The notes beneath the pieces were generated by a model. It was not told the origin of the DNA. It worked only from the letters and a program-made list of their open reading frames with translations, and searched no databases. Positions 1-8,741 of a stretch of 64,000 nt of DNA are shown piece by piece. Where the stretch lies: the NCBI GenBank assembly GCA_027488755.1, contig JAIYAZ010000105.1, positions 19,900-83,899 of the forward strand, read 5' to 3'. Every line of letters starts with the position of its first letter. The first letter of the stretch is position 1. A program made the translations under genes and the position numbers. The DNA is from Verrucomicrobiaceae bacterium. GTDB taxonomy: Bacteria; Verrucomicrobiota; Verrucomicrobiia; Chthoniobacterales; JAATET01.

Positions 1-1619
1 CGGGCGAAGGGATTGGCGGTCGGGTTCGCCGGGGTGGCGCTCGGCGCGGGCGGCGGGGTCGCGGGGGGCGTCGGGGTTGGGGTCGGGGTTGGAGCTGCGG
101 GGGGAGCGGGGGTGGCGCTTGGCGGCGTCGGGGCGGGAGCGTCGGCGGGGACGGGGGTCGCGGTGGCGACGGGAGCGGGAGTCGGGGTGGCGGGCGGGGG
201 CGTTGGGGCGGGGTCGGGTGAGGATGCGGCGGGAGCGGGCACCGGGATGGTGGGGGTGAGGCGGAGGTGGCCGTCCGCGAGCTGGAGGGTGAAGGCCTGG
301 GTGAGCCCGGTGCGGGCGAGGACGCGGCGGAGTTCGGGTTCGAGGCTGCTCCAGAGCGCCTGGGCGAGCGCGGGCGGGCAGGGGAGGGTACCGAGATCCA
401 CGCGTTCGAGGGTCAGCTTGTCGGCGTGGAGGGAGAGGGTGTAGCGGACGATCCATTGGCGGCCGGCCCAGCCGAGCAGTTCGAAGAGGAGGATGCGGTC
501 GGGTTGGAGGCGGGCGACGAGGCCGAGGCGGCGGGCGGCTCCGGGGGCGTCGGCGGCGGCGGGGAAGGTGAGGCGCACGCGGCGGGCGAGGAAGGCGTTG
601 AGGGCGGCCTCGGAGAGTTCGGCCGGCGGCGCGGCGACGGGGCCGGCCTGCGCGGCGAAGGCGAGGGCGGCGATGACGGGCCGGTCGTCGGGCGGAGTGC
701 CGCCGGGCGGGAGGTTCGCGGGGGTGCGGGTGAGGAGGAAAAACCCGCCGGCAGCGGCGAGCGGGGCGAGGGTGAGCAGGGCGACGCCGGCGCGGCGGAG
801 CGCGGCGCGGCGGCGGCCGAGCACGGCGAGGGCGAGGCCTAGCGCGGCGAGGGCGGCGGGAAGCCCCAGGCCGAGGCGCACGGCGGGGCGCGGGACGTCG
901 GGCGCAAGGGCGAGGCCGGAAATCGGGTAATCGAGCGAGCGCTGGAACTCGGTCTGCCGCCGGGTTTGCTCGCGGGCTTCGCGTTCGGCGCGGGTGACCC
1001 AGACGCCGTCCTCGCGTTCGTCGCCAGATTGGAGGTGCTCGCGGTGGGCGCGGAAGGGGGCGGCCCAGGCGTCGAGGCGCGTGGCGGCTTCGGGGTGCGC
1101 GGTGCCCACGGCTTCGGCCTCGGCGAGGAGGGCGTCGAGTTCGTCGGGGCGGTAGGGGTGGTTTTCGTCGTAGACGGGGGCGATGGCGCGGGCGATGCGG
1201 TCGCGCACGGCGCGTTCGCGGGCGGCGGCCTCGTCGAGCCGGGCTTTTTGCAGGCGTTCGAAGCGGTCGGCTTCGCGGAGGAGGAAGGTGCGGGCTTCGC
1301 CCGCGGAACGGGCGTAGGCGCGGTAGGTGGCGGCGAGGGCGGTGAGTTCGACGGTGCCGCCGGCGAGGGTCGCGTCGTCGTAGAGCGGGAGGCGGCCGAC
1401 GATGCTACGGGGCTGGACGACGGCGCGGCTGCCGGTGTCGGACACGATGACGATGACGTTGCCCTGCGGGGTGAAGGATTGGGCGCGGATGGCCGAGACG
1501 ACGCCGTCGCCGCCGCGCACGAGGAAGAGCGTTTTCTCCGGCGGGGGCGGCTCCGCCCGGGCAAGCGCCGCCGCCAGCGCGAGCAGGGCGACGACAAGGC
1601 GGCGGAACGGGGGTCGCAT
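1..1619 (-). CDS. Uncharacterised secreted/membrane protein with Pro/Thr/Ala-rich C-terminal tail (partial, runs off window start)
   Basis: Open minus-strand frame from ATG at 1619 (MRPPFRRLVVALLALAAALARAEPPPPEKTLFLVRGGDGVVSAIRAQSFTPQGNVIVIVSDTGSRAVVQ...); N-terminal signal-like segment, two hydrophobic segments mid-protein, low-complexity PTP/APT tail; absent from the ORF track because it has no stop in the window. Confidence 0.6.
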   Translation of the reverse strand, partial: MRPPFRRLVVALLALAAALARAEPPPPEKTLFLVRGGDGVVSAIRAQSFTPQGNVIVIVSDTGSRAVVQPRSIVGRLPLYDDATLAGGTVELTALAATYRAYARSAGEARTFLLREADRFERLQKARLDEAAARERAVRDRIARAIAPVYDENHPYRPDELDALLAEAEAVGTAHPEAATRLDAWAAPFRAHREHLQSGDEREDGVWVTRAEREAREQTRRQTEFQRSLDYPISGLALAPDVPRPAVRLGLGLPAALAALGLALAVLGRRRAALRRAGVALLTLAPLAAAGGFFLLTRTPANLPPGGTPPDDRPVIAALAFAAQAGPVAAPPAELSEAALNAFLARRVRLTFPAAADAPGAARRLGLVARLQPDRILLFELLGWAGRQWIVRYTLSLHADKLTLERVDLGTLPCPPALAQALWSSLEPELRRVLARTGLTQAFTLQLADGHLRLTPTIPVPAPAASSPDPAPTPPPATPTPAPVATATPVPADAPAPTPPSATPAPPAAPTPTPTPTPPATPPPAPSATPANPTANPFA

Positions 1620-1702
1620 GGTCGGGGGGAGCATAAGCGCGTTTCCCGGGCGGCTCCATCGCAAAGGCGACGGGCATTGCCCCCTGCGGTATGCTGCGGG
1701 GC

Positions 1703-2107
1703 ATGACTTTGGCGGAGAAACAGGCCGAGTGGACCGGGCGTTACGCGCTGATCCCGGACGCGCAGGAGCGGCTGTCGACGATCATCGCGCGGCGGAGCCG
1801 GCTGGAGCCGCTGCGTGAGGGGGAGCGGGTGGACGCGAATCTCGTGCCGGGCTGCGTGTCCCGCGTGTGGCTCGCGGGCGGGGTGGCGGAGGGACGACTG
1901 CGGCTGCGGGTGGACGCGGAGGCGGCGCTGGTGCGGGGGCTGGCGGGGTTTGTGGCGGAGTTTTTTGACGGCGAGCCGGCCGCGGAGGTGCGGGGGTTTT
2001 CGTTCACGCTGCTGGAGGATTTGCGGCTGACGCGGCAGCTCTCGCCCACGCGGGCGCAGGGCATGCAAAGCGTGGTGCGGCGGATTCAGGCGCTGGCGGG
2101 GGCATGA
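1703..2107 (+). CDS. sufE: SufE family Fe-S assembly / sulfur acceptor protein
   Basis: MTLAEKQAEWTGRYALIPDAQERLSTIIARR...LVPGCVSRVWL; SufE-like VPGCxSxVW motif with Cys. Confidence 0.85.
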   Translation: MTLAEKQAEWTGRYALIPDAQERLSTIIARRSRLEPLREGERVDANLVPGCVSRVWLAGGVAEGRLRLRVDAEAALVRGLAGFVAEFFDGEPAAEVRGFSFTLLEDLRLTRQLSPTRAQGMQSVVRRIQALAGA

Positions 2108-2883
2108 CGTTTTTCGACTCCCACAACCACCTGCAGGATGCGGCTCTCGACGGCGTGCGGGCGGAAGTGCTGCGCGGCGGCGCGGTGGCCGGCATGGTGG
2201 TGAACGGCACGGGTGAGGACGACTGGGCGGCGGTGGCGCGGCTCGCGGCGGAGCATGCGGGCGTGCGGCCGAGCTACGGGGTGCATCCGTGGCGGGTGGA
2301 TGAGGCGGGGCCGGGGTGGTTTGAGCGGCTGGGGGAGTTTCTCGACGGGGGCGGGCACGTGGGGGAGATCGGCCTCGACCGCTGGCGGACGACGGAGAAT
2401 TTTCCGCGGCAGTTGGAGTTTTTTCGGCGGCAGTTTGCCGAGGCGGGGCGGCGCGGTGTGGCGGCGAGCGTGCACGGGGTGCGGGCGTGGGGGGCGCTGT
2501 GGGATGAGGTGCGCACGGACCCGACGCCGGGCCGGGGCTGGCTACTGCATGCCTACGGCGGGCCGCCCGAAATGGTGGCGGGGTTCGCGGCGCGCGGGGC
2601 GTATTTTTCGTATTCGGGGTCGTTTGACAATCCGGGACGGGAGCGGAAACGCGAGGCGTTCCGGCGGGTGCCGGTGGAGCGCTTGCTGGTGGAGACGGAC
2701 GCGCCGGCGATGCCGCTCGACGCGACGCGGAGCCGGCATCCGCTGAGCGTCGCAGGGCGGGCGGTGCATCATCCGGCCGATCTTGCGGTGGCCTATGAGG
2801 GGCTGGCGCGGCTGCGGGGGATGCCGGTCGCGGAACTGGCGGAAATCGTGGCGGAGAATTACGCGCGGCTTTTCGGCTCCTGA
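2104..2883 (+). CDS. tatD: TatD family metal-dependent hydrolase (DNase)
   Basis: FFDSHNHLQD, GVHPW, GEIGLD, SVHGVRAWG, LVETDAP motifs typical of TatD; overlaps sufE stop by 4 nt. Confidence 0.85.
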   Translation: MTFFDSHNHLQDAALDGVRAEVLRGGAVAGMVVNGTGEDDWAAVARLAAEHAGVRPSYGVHPWRVDEAGPGWFERLGEFLDGGGHVGEIGLDRWRTTENFPRQLEFFRRQFAEAGRRGVAASVHGVRAWGALWDEVRTDPTPGRGWLLHAYGGPPEMVAGFAARGAYFSYSGSFDNPGRERKREAFRRVPVERLLVETDAPAMPLDATRSRHPLSVAGRAVHHPADLAVAYEGLARLRGMPVAELAEIVAENYARLFGS

Positions 2884-3662
2884 GCCGCGAGCCGGCGGAC
2901 GACCTCGCCGGCGGCGATGAAGCCGAAGGTGCCGGTGACGAAGCAGGCGGCGCCGAAGCCGGTGGCGCAGTCGAGGCGGAGTTCGCCGCCGGGCTCGGGC
3001 TCGGCGCAGACGCGGCCGTCGCTCCACGGGTAGCGGGGGGGCTCGCTGGTGATGATGGTGGGGATGCCGTAGTCGCGCCCCTCGCCCTTTTCCCAGTTGT
3101 ATTCGCGGCGGAGTTTGCGGCGGACTTGGCGGATCAATTCGTCGCCGCCGGCGAGGCCGAGGTCGACGCAGCGGATGAGGGTGGGGTCCGCGCGGCCGCC
3201 GGCGCTGCCGACGGTGACGGCGGGCAGGTCGAGCCGGCGGGCGGTGCCGAGGATGGCGGCCTTGACCGACATGCGGTCGGTGGCGTCGACGACAAAGTCG
3301 AGCGGGCCGCCGAGGAGGCGCGCGGCGTTGGCCTCGGTGAGGAATTCGGCGATCGGGGTGACGGCGCAGGCGGGGTGAATGGCGGCGATGCGGGCGGCGA
3401 GAACGTCAATTTTTGGCCGGCCGACGGTCTCGGTGAGGGCGGGGAGCTGGCGGTTGACGTTGGTGATGCAGACGTCGTCGAGGTCGATGAGCGTGAGGGC
3501 GCCGACGCCGGAGCGGGCGAGGGCTTCGACGGTCCAGGAGCCCACGCCGCCGACGCCGACGACGGCGACGTGCGCGGCATGGAGGCGGGGCAGGGCGGCG
3601 CGCCCGAGGAGGCGGGCGAGGCTGGTGAAACGGGGGTCGGGGGGATTTGCCGGGTCCGCCAT
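2859..3662 (-). CDS. tcdA: ThiF/MoeB-fold tRNA threonylcarbamoyladenosine dehydratase (TcdA/CsdL-like)
   Basis: HVAVVGVGGVGSWTVEALARSGVGALTLIDLDDVCITNVNRQ; E1-like GxGGVGS motif and CsdL-like layout. Confidence 0.85.
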   Translation of the reverse strand: MADPANPPDPRFTSLARLLGRAALPRLHAAHVAVVGVGGVGSWTVEALARSGVGALTLIDLDDVCITNVNRQLPALTETVGRPKIDVLAARIAAIHPACAVTPIAEFLTEANAARLLGGPLDFVVDATDRMSVKAAILGTARRLDLPAVTVGSAGGRADPTLIRCVDLGLAGGDELIRQVRRKLRREYNWEKGEGRDYGIPTIITSEPPRYPWSDGRVCAEPEPGGELRLDCATGFGAACFVTGTFGFIAAGEVVRRLAAQEPKSRA

Positions 3663-3667
3663 CGGGG

Positions 3668-6346
3668 CTATGCGGCAAAGGCGGTGACGCCTTCGGGGTG
3701 GGCGGCGTGCGCGGCGAGGTCGATGGCTTCCCAGACGCCGAGCTGGCGGCCGAGATTCCATTCGCGGAGGCGTTCGACGGGGTCGATCGCGGCCTTGAGG
3801 CGGTCGAGGGTGGCCTCCCAGGCGGGGAGGTCGGTCGAGTCGAGCATGATGCCGAGGGCTTCGCGGCCGGCCTCGGCGGCACCGAGCACGCGCGCGGCGA
3901 GGGCGGGTTCGTCCTCGAGGAGGAGGGCTTCGCCGAAGATGTGGAGCAGGAAGGGGGTGACCCAGCGGTTGCCGAGGCGGCGCGCGGTGGCGGTCCATTC
4001 GTTGAGGGCGGCGCGGGCGGCGGCGGCGTCACCATCCGCGACGCAGGTGCGGGCGATGCCCCAGAGCAGGTAGCCGCAGACCCACTGGTCGCCGACGGAG
4101 CGGTAGATGGCGAGGCTTTCCTCGCGGAGGCGGCGGGACTCCTTGTAATCGCCGCGGTCGGCGGCGCAACTGGCGAGGCCGCTAAGGCCGACGGCGGTGA
4201 GGGTGACGTCGCGGAGTTCGTGGCCGGCCTCGACGGCGCGCTGGAAGTGGGCGTCGATGCCCTCGGTCTGGCCGAGGTTGCGGCGGACGAAGCCGAGGAA
4301 GGCGAATTGCAGGGCGGCATCGCGGGTGCGGCCGAGGTTTTCGAGCAGGGTGACGGCCTGTCCGTAGTATTCGTTGGCCTCGGTGGAGTTGTCGCGGCAC
4401 CAGGCGATGCGGCCGGCGCCGACGAGGGCATCGGCGCGGGCGTCGGTGGGGGCTTCGGCCCCGGGGGCGGTGAGGAGCATGTCGAAGGCGGCGCGGGCTT
4501 CCTCAAAGTTCCCGCGGATTTCGGCGAAGCGGGTGAGGCAGCCGATCATGCGCAGGCCTTTTTGCACGCGGTCGGGGGATTCGGCGGCCCAGTTGGCGGC
4601 GAGGCGGAAGTTGAAGAGGTCGGCGTTGATGCGTTCGAGCCAGAGGGCGGTCTCGGGGCCTTCGAGTTTCGGGCGGGCGGTTTCCGCGAAGGCGAGGAAG
4701 TAGTCGAGGTGGCGGTCGCGCAGGGCGGGGAATTCGCCGGAGGCTTCGAGGCGCTCGCGGGAGTATTGCCAGACGGACTCGATCATGGTGTAGCGGGTTT
4801 CGTCGTTGGCGTCGGTTTCCACCGAGAGGAGGGATTTGTCGACGAGGAGCTGGAGGAGGTCGAGGGCGTCGTAGGCATCGACGCCGTCGCCGGTGCAGAT
4901 GGCCTCGATGGCGTCGATCGTGCGGCCGCCGCCGAAGACCCCGAGGCGGCGGAAGAGGACGCGTTCGCTTTCGGAAAGGAGGTCGTAGCTCCAGTCGATG
5001 AGGGTGCGGAGCGTCTGCTGGTGCGGGAGGACGGAGCGGCCGCCGCCGGTGAGGAGGCGGAAGCGGTCGTCGAGGCGGGTGGCGATTTGCTCGGGGGTGA
5101 GGACGCGGGCGCGGGCGGCGGCGAGCTCGATGGCGAGCGGGATGCCGTCGAGGCGCCAGCAGATCTGGGCGATGGCGGCGGCGTTTTGGCGGGTGATTTC
5201 GAAGCCGGGTTTGACGGCGGCGGCGCGGTCGATGAAGAGGCGGACGGCCTCGTATTGGGAGATGGTGGCGGCGAGGTCGGGGACCTGGAAGAGGTCGCGC
5301 GCGGGGTCGATGATGCCGAGCGGGGGGACGGCCCAGGTGCGTTCGCCGGCGATGCCGAGGGAGGCGCGGCTGGTGGCGAGGATTTTGATGGTGCTGCAAC
5401 CGCGGAGGATGTCGGCGACGAGGTCGGCGCAGGCGTTGAGGACGTGCTCGCAGTTGTCGAGGATGAGGAGGATGCGCCGGCCGCAGAGGAAGCGGATGAG
5501 GGCCTGGCGCGGGGATTCGCCGGGCTCCTCGCGCAGGCCGACGGTGCCGGCGGCGAGTTCGACGATGCGCTCGGGCTCGGAGATGGTGGCCAGTTCGACG
5601 AGCCAGACGCCGTCGGGGTAGTCGCCAAGGATTTCCTCGGCGACCTGGATGCTGAGGCGGGTTTTGCCGGTGCCGCCGGTGCCGGTGAGGGTGAGGAGGC
5701 GGGTTTCGCCGAGGAGGCGTTTGACCTCGGAGCGGTCGCGTTCGCGGCCGACAAAGGTGTTGAGCAGGGTGGGGAGGTTGTTCGGGGTGATCTCGAGGGT
5801 GCGCAGGGGCGGGAACTCGGCCGGCAGTCCGGGCAGGGCGAGCTGGAAGAGGTGCTCGGGCCGGGTGAGGTCGCGCAGGCGGCGTTCGCCCAGGTCGCGG
5901 AGCATGACGCCGGGGTGGAGGTGGTCGCGCACGAGCTCCTCGACGGGCAGCGAGAGCAGGACCTGGCCGCCGTGGGCGGCGGCGAGCATGCGGGCGACGC
6001 GGTTGAGGCTGTTGCCGAAGTAGTCGTTGTCGCGGAATTCCGCCGAGCCCGCGTGGAGGGCCATGCGCACGCGGAGCGGGCCGGTTTCGGCCCAGGGCTC
6101 CTGGTGGAGGGCGGACTGGGCCTGGGCGGCGGTGTTCACGGCGTCGCCGGCGCGGTCAAAGGCCACGCAGAAGGCGTCACCGATGGTTTTGAACACGTAG
6201 CCGTCGTTGGCGGCGATGGATTCCCGGAGGATTTCGTCGTGCCGGCGCAGGGCGACCCGCATGGCCTCGGGGTGGCGCTCCCAGAGCCGGGTGCTGCCCT
6301 CGATGTCGCTGAACAGGAAGGTGACGGTGCCGACCGGCGGGTTCAT
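3668..6346 (-). CDS. Class III nucleotidyl cyclase fused to STAND/NB-ARC-like ATPase and TPR-like repeats
   Basis: Cyclase domain TVTFLFSDIEGSTRLWERHPEAM...KTIGDAFCVAF...FGNSLNRVARML; Walker A TLTGTGGTGKTRL; LILDNCEHV Walker B; helical repeat C-terminus. Confidence 0.85.
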   Translation of the reverse strand: MNPPVGTVTFLFSDIEGSTRLWERHPEAMRVALRRHDEILRESIAANDGYVFKTIGDAFCVAFDRAGDAVNTAAQAQSALHQEPWAETGPLRVRMALHAGSAEFRDNDYFGNSLNRVARMLAAAHGGQVLLSLPVEELVRDHLHPGVMLRDLGERRLRDLTRPEHLFQLALPGLPAEFPPLRTLEITPNNLPTLLNTFVGRERDRSEVKRLLGETRLLTLTGTGGTGKTRLSIQVAEEILGDYPDGVWLVELATISEPERIVELAAGTVGLREEPGESPRQALIRFLCGRRILLILDNCEHVLNACADLVADILRGCSTIKILATSRASLGIAGERTWAVPPLGIIDPARDLFQVPDLAATISQYEAVRLFIDRAAAVKPGFEITRQNAAAIAQICWRLDGIPLAIELAAARARVLTPEQIATRLDDRFRLLTGGGRSVLPHQQTLRTLIDWSYDLLSESERVLFRRLGVFGGGRTIDAIEAICTGDGVDAYDALDLLQLLVDKSLLSVETDANDETRYTMIESVWQYSRERLEASGEFPALRDRHLDYFLAFAETARPKLEGPETALWLERINADLFNFRLAANWAAESPDRVQKGLRMIGCLTRFAEIRGNFEEARAAFDMLLTAPGAEAPTDARADALVGAGRIAWCRDNSTEANEYYGQAVTLLENLGRTRDAALQFAFLGFVRRNLGQTEGIDAHFQRAVEAGHELRDVTLTAVGLSGLASCAADRGDYKESRRLREESLAIYRSVGDQWVCGYLLWGIARTCVADGDAAAARAALNEWTATARRLGNRWVTPFLLHIFGEALLLEDEPALAARVLGAAEAGREALGIMLDSTDLPAWEATLDRLKAAIDPVERLREWNLGRQLGVWEAIDLAAHAAHPEGVTAFAA

Positions 6347-6397
6347 TTCACGGGCAGCGTAGCCGCGATGCGGCGGAACTCAAAACGCGAATGCGCG

Positions 6398-6760
6398 TCA
6401 GTCCCGAAACAACGTGCGGGCGGGTTTTGCCAGCAGCACGGCCAGGGTGATGAGGCTGAGCAGGAAGCCGTTGAAATACCCCACGCCCATCCAGAGGGCG
6501 ACCACCGGCACGAAGAGGAAAAAAATGACGACCTTGAGCCGGCGCTGCCGCCAGAGCGCCCAGGCAAGGGCGAAGTAGAGGGTCGTGAACGCCCACATGA
6601 TGCTGATCTGCACGGCGAAGCGGAGGAAGTCGTTGCGGGCCCCGCTTTCACTGGCGAGCCATTCGCCGCGGAAGGCCCCGAGAGCAATGACGGCCTCGTA
6701 GAGCGCGGCCAGGCCGAGGGCGAGAAAGAGGGCCGCGAGGATGGTGAGAACAAGACGCAT
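6398..6760 (-). CDS. Small integral membrane protein
   Basis: MRLVLTILAALFLALGLAALYEAVIALGAFRGEW... about four hydrophobic segments. Confidence 0.6.
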   Translation of the reverse strand: MRLVLTILAALFLALGLAALYEAVIALGAFRGEWLASESGARNDFLRFAVQISIMWAFTTLYFALAWALWRQRRLKVVIFFLFVPVVALWMGVGYFNGFLLSLITLAVLLAKPARTLFRD

Positions 6761-6793
6761 GACCCCGGGGTGTCGCACGGCGCGGCCGGGGAA

Positions 6794-7102
6794 TCAAGCC
6801 GCGGGCGGGCCGGGCCGGGGCGGAATCACCACGGGCGTGACGGCGGCCCAGTGTCCCCGCGGGCAGGAGGCGGTGCGCCAGGCGACCTTTTTGCCGACGT
6901 GGCAGCCGCATGCGGCGCATTGGTCGGCGGCGGCGAGATACTGACCGCAGGCGTTCGTGCGGCAGATGGCGTGGCGGCGGGCGATCTCGGCGGGATCCAT
7001 CTGAGGGTCACCCCGGTGCTCGGCGGCGCGCTCGCGGAGGGCCGCGAGAAGGTAGCGACCGATCCTTTGCAAAATACCGGGCGGGCGGGCCGGGGTGCTC
7101 AT
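6794..7102 (-). CDS. Small Cys-rich (zinc-ribbon-like) protein
   Basis: MSTPARPPGILQRIGRYLL...ICRTNACGQYLAAADQCAACGCHVGKKVAWRTASCPRGHW; paired Cys motifs. Confidence 0.55.
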   Translation of the reverse strand: MSTPARPPGILQRIGRYLLAALRERAAEHRGDPQMDPAEIARRHAICRTNACGQYLAAADQCAACGCHVGKKVAWRTASCPRGHWAAVTPVVIPPRPGPPAA

Positions 7103-7116
7103 CCTGTCGGAAAAAA

Positions 7117-7190
7117 TCGGGGCGACAGGATTCGAACCTGCGACCTCGTGGTCCCAAACCACGCGCTCTACCAAGCTAAGCTACGCCCCG
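7117..7190 (-). tRNA. tRNA-Pro (anticodon TGG)
   Basis: Reverse complement CGGGGCGTAGCTTAGCTTGGTAGAGCGCGTGGTTTGGGACCACGAGGTCGCAGGTTCGAATCCTGTCGCCCCGA; acceptor CGGGGCG/CGCCCCG, anticodon loop TTTGGGA, T-loop TTCGAAT. Confidence 0.95.
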
Positions 7191-7409
7191 TGAATGCGGA
7201 CGATGACCGATAATGCCGGGCGGCGCAAGCGGAGGAAGCGGGGCCGGCAGCGGCCGGGGATTCTGCGCCGGGAGCCCGCCGGAAACCAGTCCCTCCGCCC
7301 TATGGCCGGGGGCGCGCCCCCGTTTTTGATTGAATCCCCCGGAGCTTTGGGGTCGAAATGAGCATCGCAGGCTCGGAGCCATGCGTAAGTTCGAGAGATT
7401 ATTTCCAAC

Positions 7410-8741
7410 GTGGCGAAAGACTTAATTCAAAAGTGCCGCGAGTATCGCGACTCAGCCGATGCTCGGGCCCAGGGCTTTTACCCTTACTTCCGCCGCATCG
7501 ACGACACCATCGGCAACCACGTGATCTGCGACGGTGTTTCGCGGATCATGATCGGTTCGAACAACTACCTCGGCCTTGCCCAGGATGAACGGGTCATCGA
7601 AGCGGCCTGCGACGCCGCGCGCAAATACGGCGCGGGCTGCACCGGCTCCCGGCTGCTGAACGGCAACATCCGCCTGCACGAGCAGCTCGAGGAGGCTCTC
7701 GCCGACTTCCTTCAGCGCGAGTCCGTGCTTCTGTTTTCCACCGGCTTTTTTGCCAATCAGGGAGCCCTGGCCAGCCTCACGGACCATGAGGACGCCATCC
7801 TCTGCGACCGCGAAAACCACGCCTCGATCATCGACGGCTGCCAGTTTGCCCCGGCGAAGCTCGTGCCCTTCCGGCACAACTCCGCCACCTCCCTCCGCAA
7901 CCGCCTCAAGCGCCAGCCCGACACCGCCGGCAAGCTCGTCGTGCTCGACGGCGTGTTCAGCATGTCCGGCGACATCGCCGACCTGCCGCCCATCATTGAG
8001 GCCGCGAAGGAATTTGGCGCGCTGACCTACGTGGACGAAGCCCACGCGCTCGGCGTGCTCGGCCCGCTCGGCCGCGGCACCGTCCACCACTTTGGCCTCA
8101 ACGATGAGGTCGACCTCGTCATGGGCACGTTCTCGAAGTCGCTCGGCTCGATGGGCGGCTTCATCGCCGGCAAGCGCGAAGTGATCGAATACCTCCGCCA
8201 CAAGGCCCGCTGCTTCATCTTCACCGCCTCGCTTGCCCCGGCCGTCGCGGGCGGCGTGCTCAAGGCGCTCGAACTCATGCAGGCCGAGCCCGAGCGCATC
8301 GACGCCCTCTGGCGGAACACCCGCAAGATGCACGAAGGCTTCAAGCAGATCGGCTTCAAGATCGGTACCACGCAGACGCCCATCGTGCCCATCCTCATTG
8401 GGAGCGAGGCCCGCGCGTTCCAGTTCACCCAGCGGCTCTACGAAGAGGGCGTATTTGCCACGCCCGCGATCTACCCCGCCGTGCGCTACGGTGAGGCCAT
8501 CGTCCGCACCAGCTACATGTCGAGTCACACCGACGAGGACCTCGACCAGGTCCTGGAAATTTTCGCCCGGCTCGCCCGCGAGCTTGGCACGTTTGACGAT
8601 CCCGCCTATTCCGAACCTGGCCGCCGCAAAAATGTTTTCGATTTCAGCCTGTCATACACCGAGGGATCGGACGCGGTTCGAAACGGTGCCGGAGACCCTG
8701 CACGGAACGGATCCGAGTTTCATCCCGCCGTTTCCCGGTAG
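7410..8741 (+). CDS. spt: Alpha-oxoamine synthase, serine palmitoyltransferase-like
   Basis: GSNNYLGLAQDERV, DRENHASIIDG, VDEAHALGVLG, PLP-Lys motif GTFSKSLGSMGGFIAG; C-terminal half resembles bacterial SPT (EEGVFATPAIYPAV). Confidence 0.8.
   Translation: MAKDLIQKCREYRDSADARAQGFYPYFRRIDDTIGNHVICDGVSRIMIGSNNYLGLAQDERVIEAACDAARKYGAGCTGSRLLNGNIRLHEQLEEALADFLQRESVLLFSTGFFANQGALASLTDHEDAILCDRENHASIIDGCQFAPAKLVPFRHNSATSLRNRLKRQPDTAGKLVVLDGVFSMSGDIADLPPIIEAAKEFGALTYVDEAHALGVLGPLGRGTVHHFGLNDEVDLVMGTFSKSLGSMGGFIAGKREVIEYLRHKARCFIFTASLAPAVAGGVLKALELMQAEPERIDALWRNTRKMHEGFKQIGFKIGTTQTPIVPILIGSEARAFQFTQRLYEEGVFATPAIYPAVRYGEAIVRTSYMSSHTDEDLDQVLEIFARLARELGTFDDPAYSEPGRRKNVFDFSLSYTEGSDAVRNGAGDPARNGSEFHPAVSR

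Noticed and set aside
1-260. Repetitive-looking GC-rich stretch suggestive of an array
   Set aside because: No regular repeat/spacer structure; it encodes the Pro/Thr/Ala-rich C-terminal tail of the minus-strand protein that runs off the window.
2104-3662. sufE/tatD/tcdA as a full CSD (csdA-csdE-csdL) system
   Set aside because: No cysteine desulfurase present and tcdA is convergent to the other two; proximity alone is not enough.
3647-7213. 1188-aa + strand ORF opposite the cyclase-STAND gene
   Set aside because: Gly/Glu/Ala-rich antisense shadow typical of high-GC coding DNA; the minus-strand reading has clear cyclase, P-loop and repeat motifs, and the ORF also runs over a tRNA.
7307-7326. 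CGGGGGCGCGCCCCCG palindrome followed by TTTTT, terminator-like on + strand
   Set aside because: No + strand gene ends upstream of it; the palindrome lies between a minus-strand tRNA and the SPT gene start, so a terminator role is unsupported.
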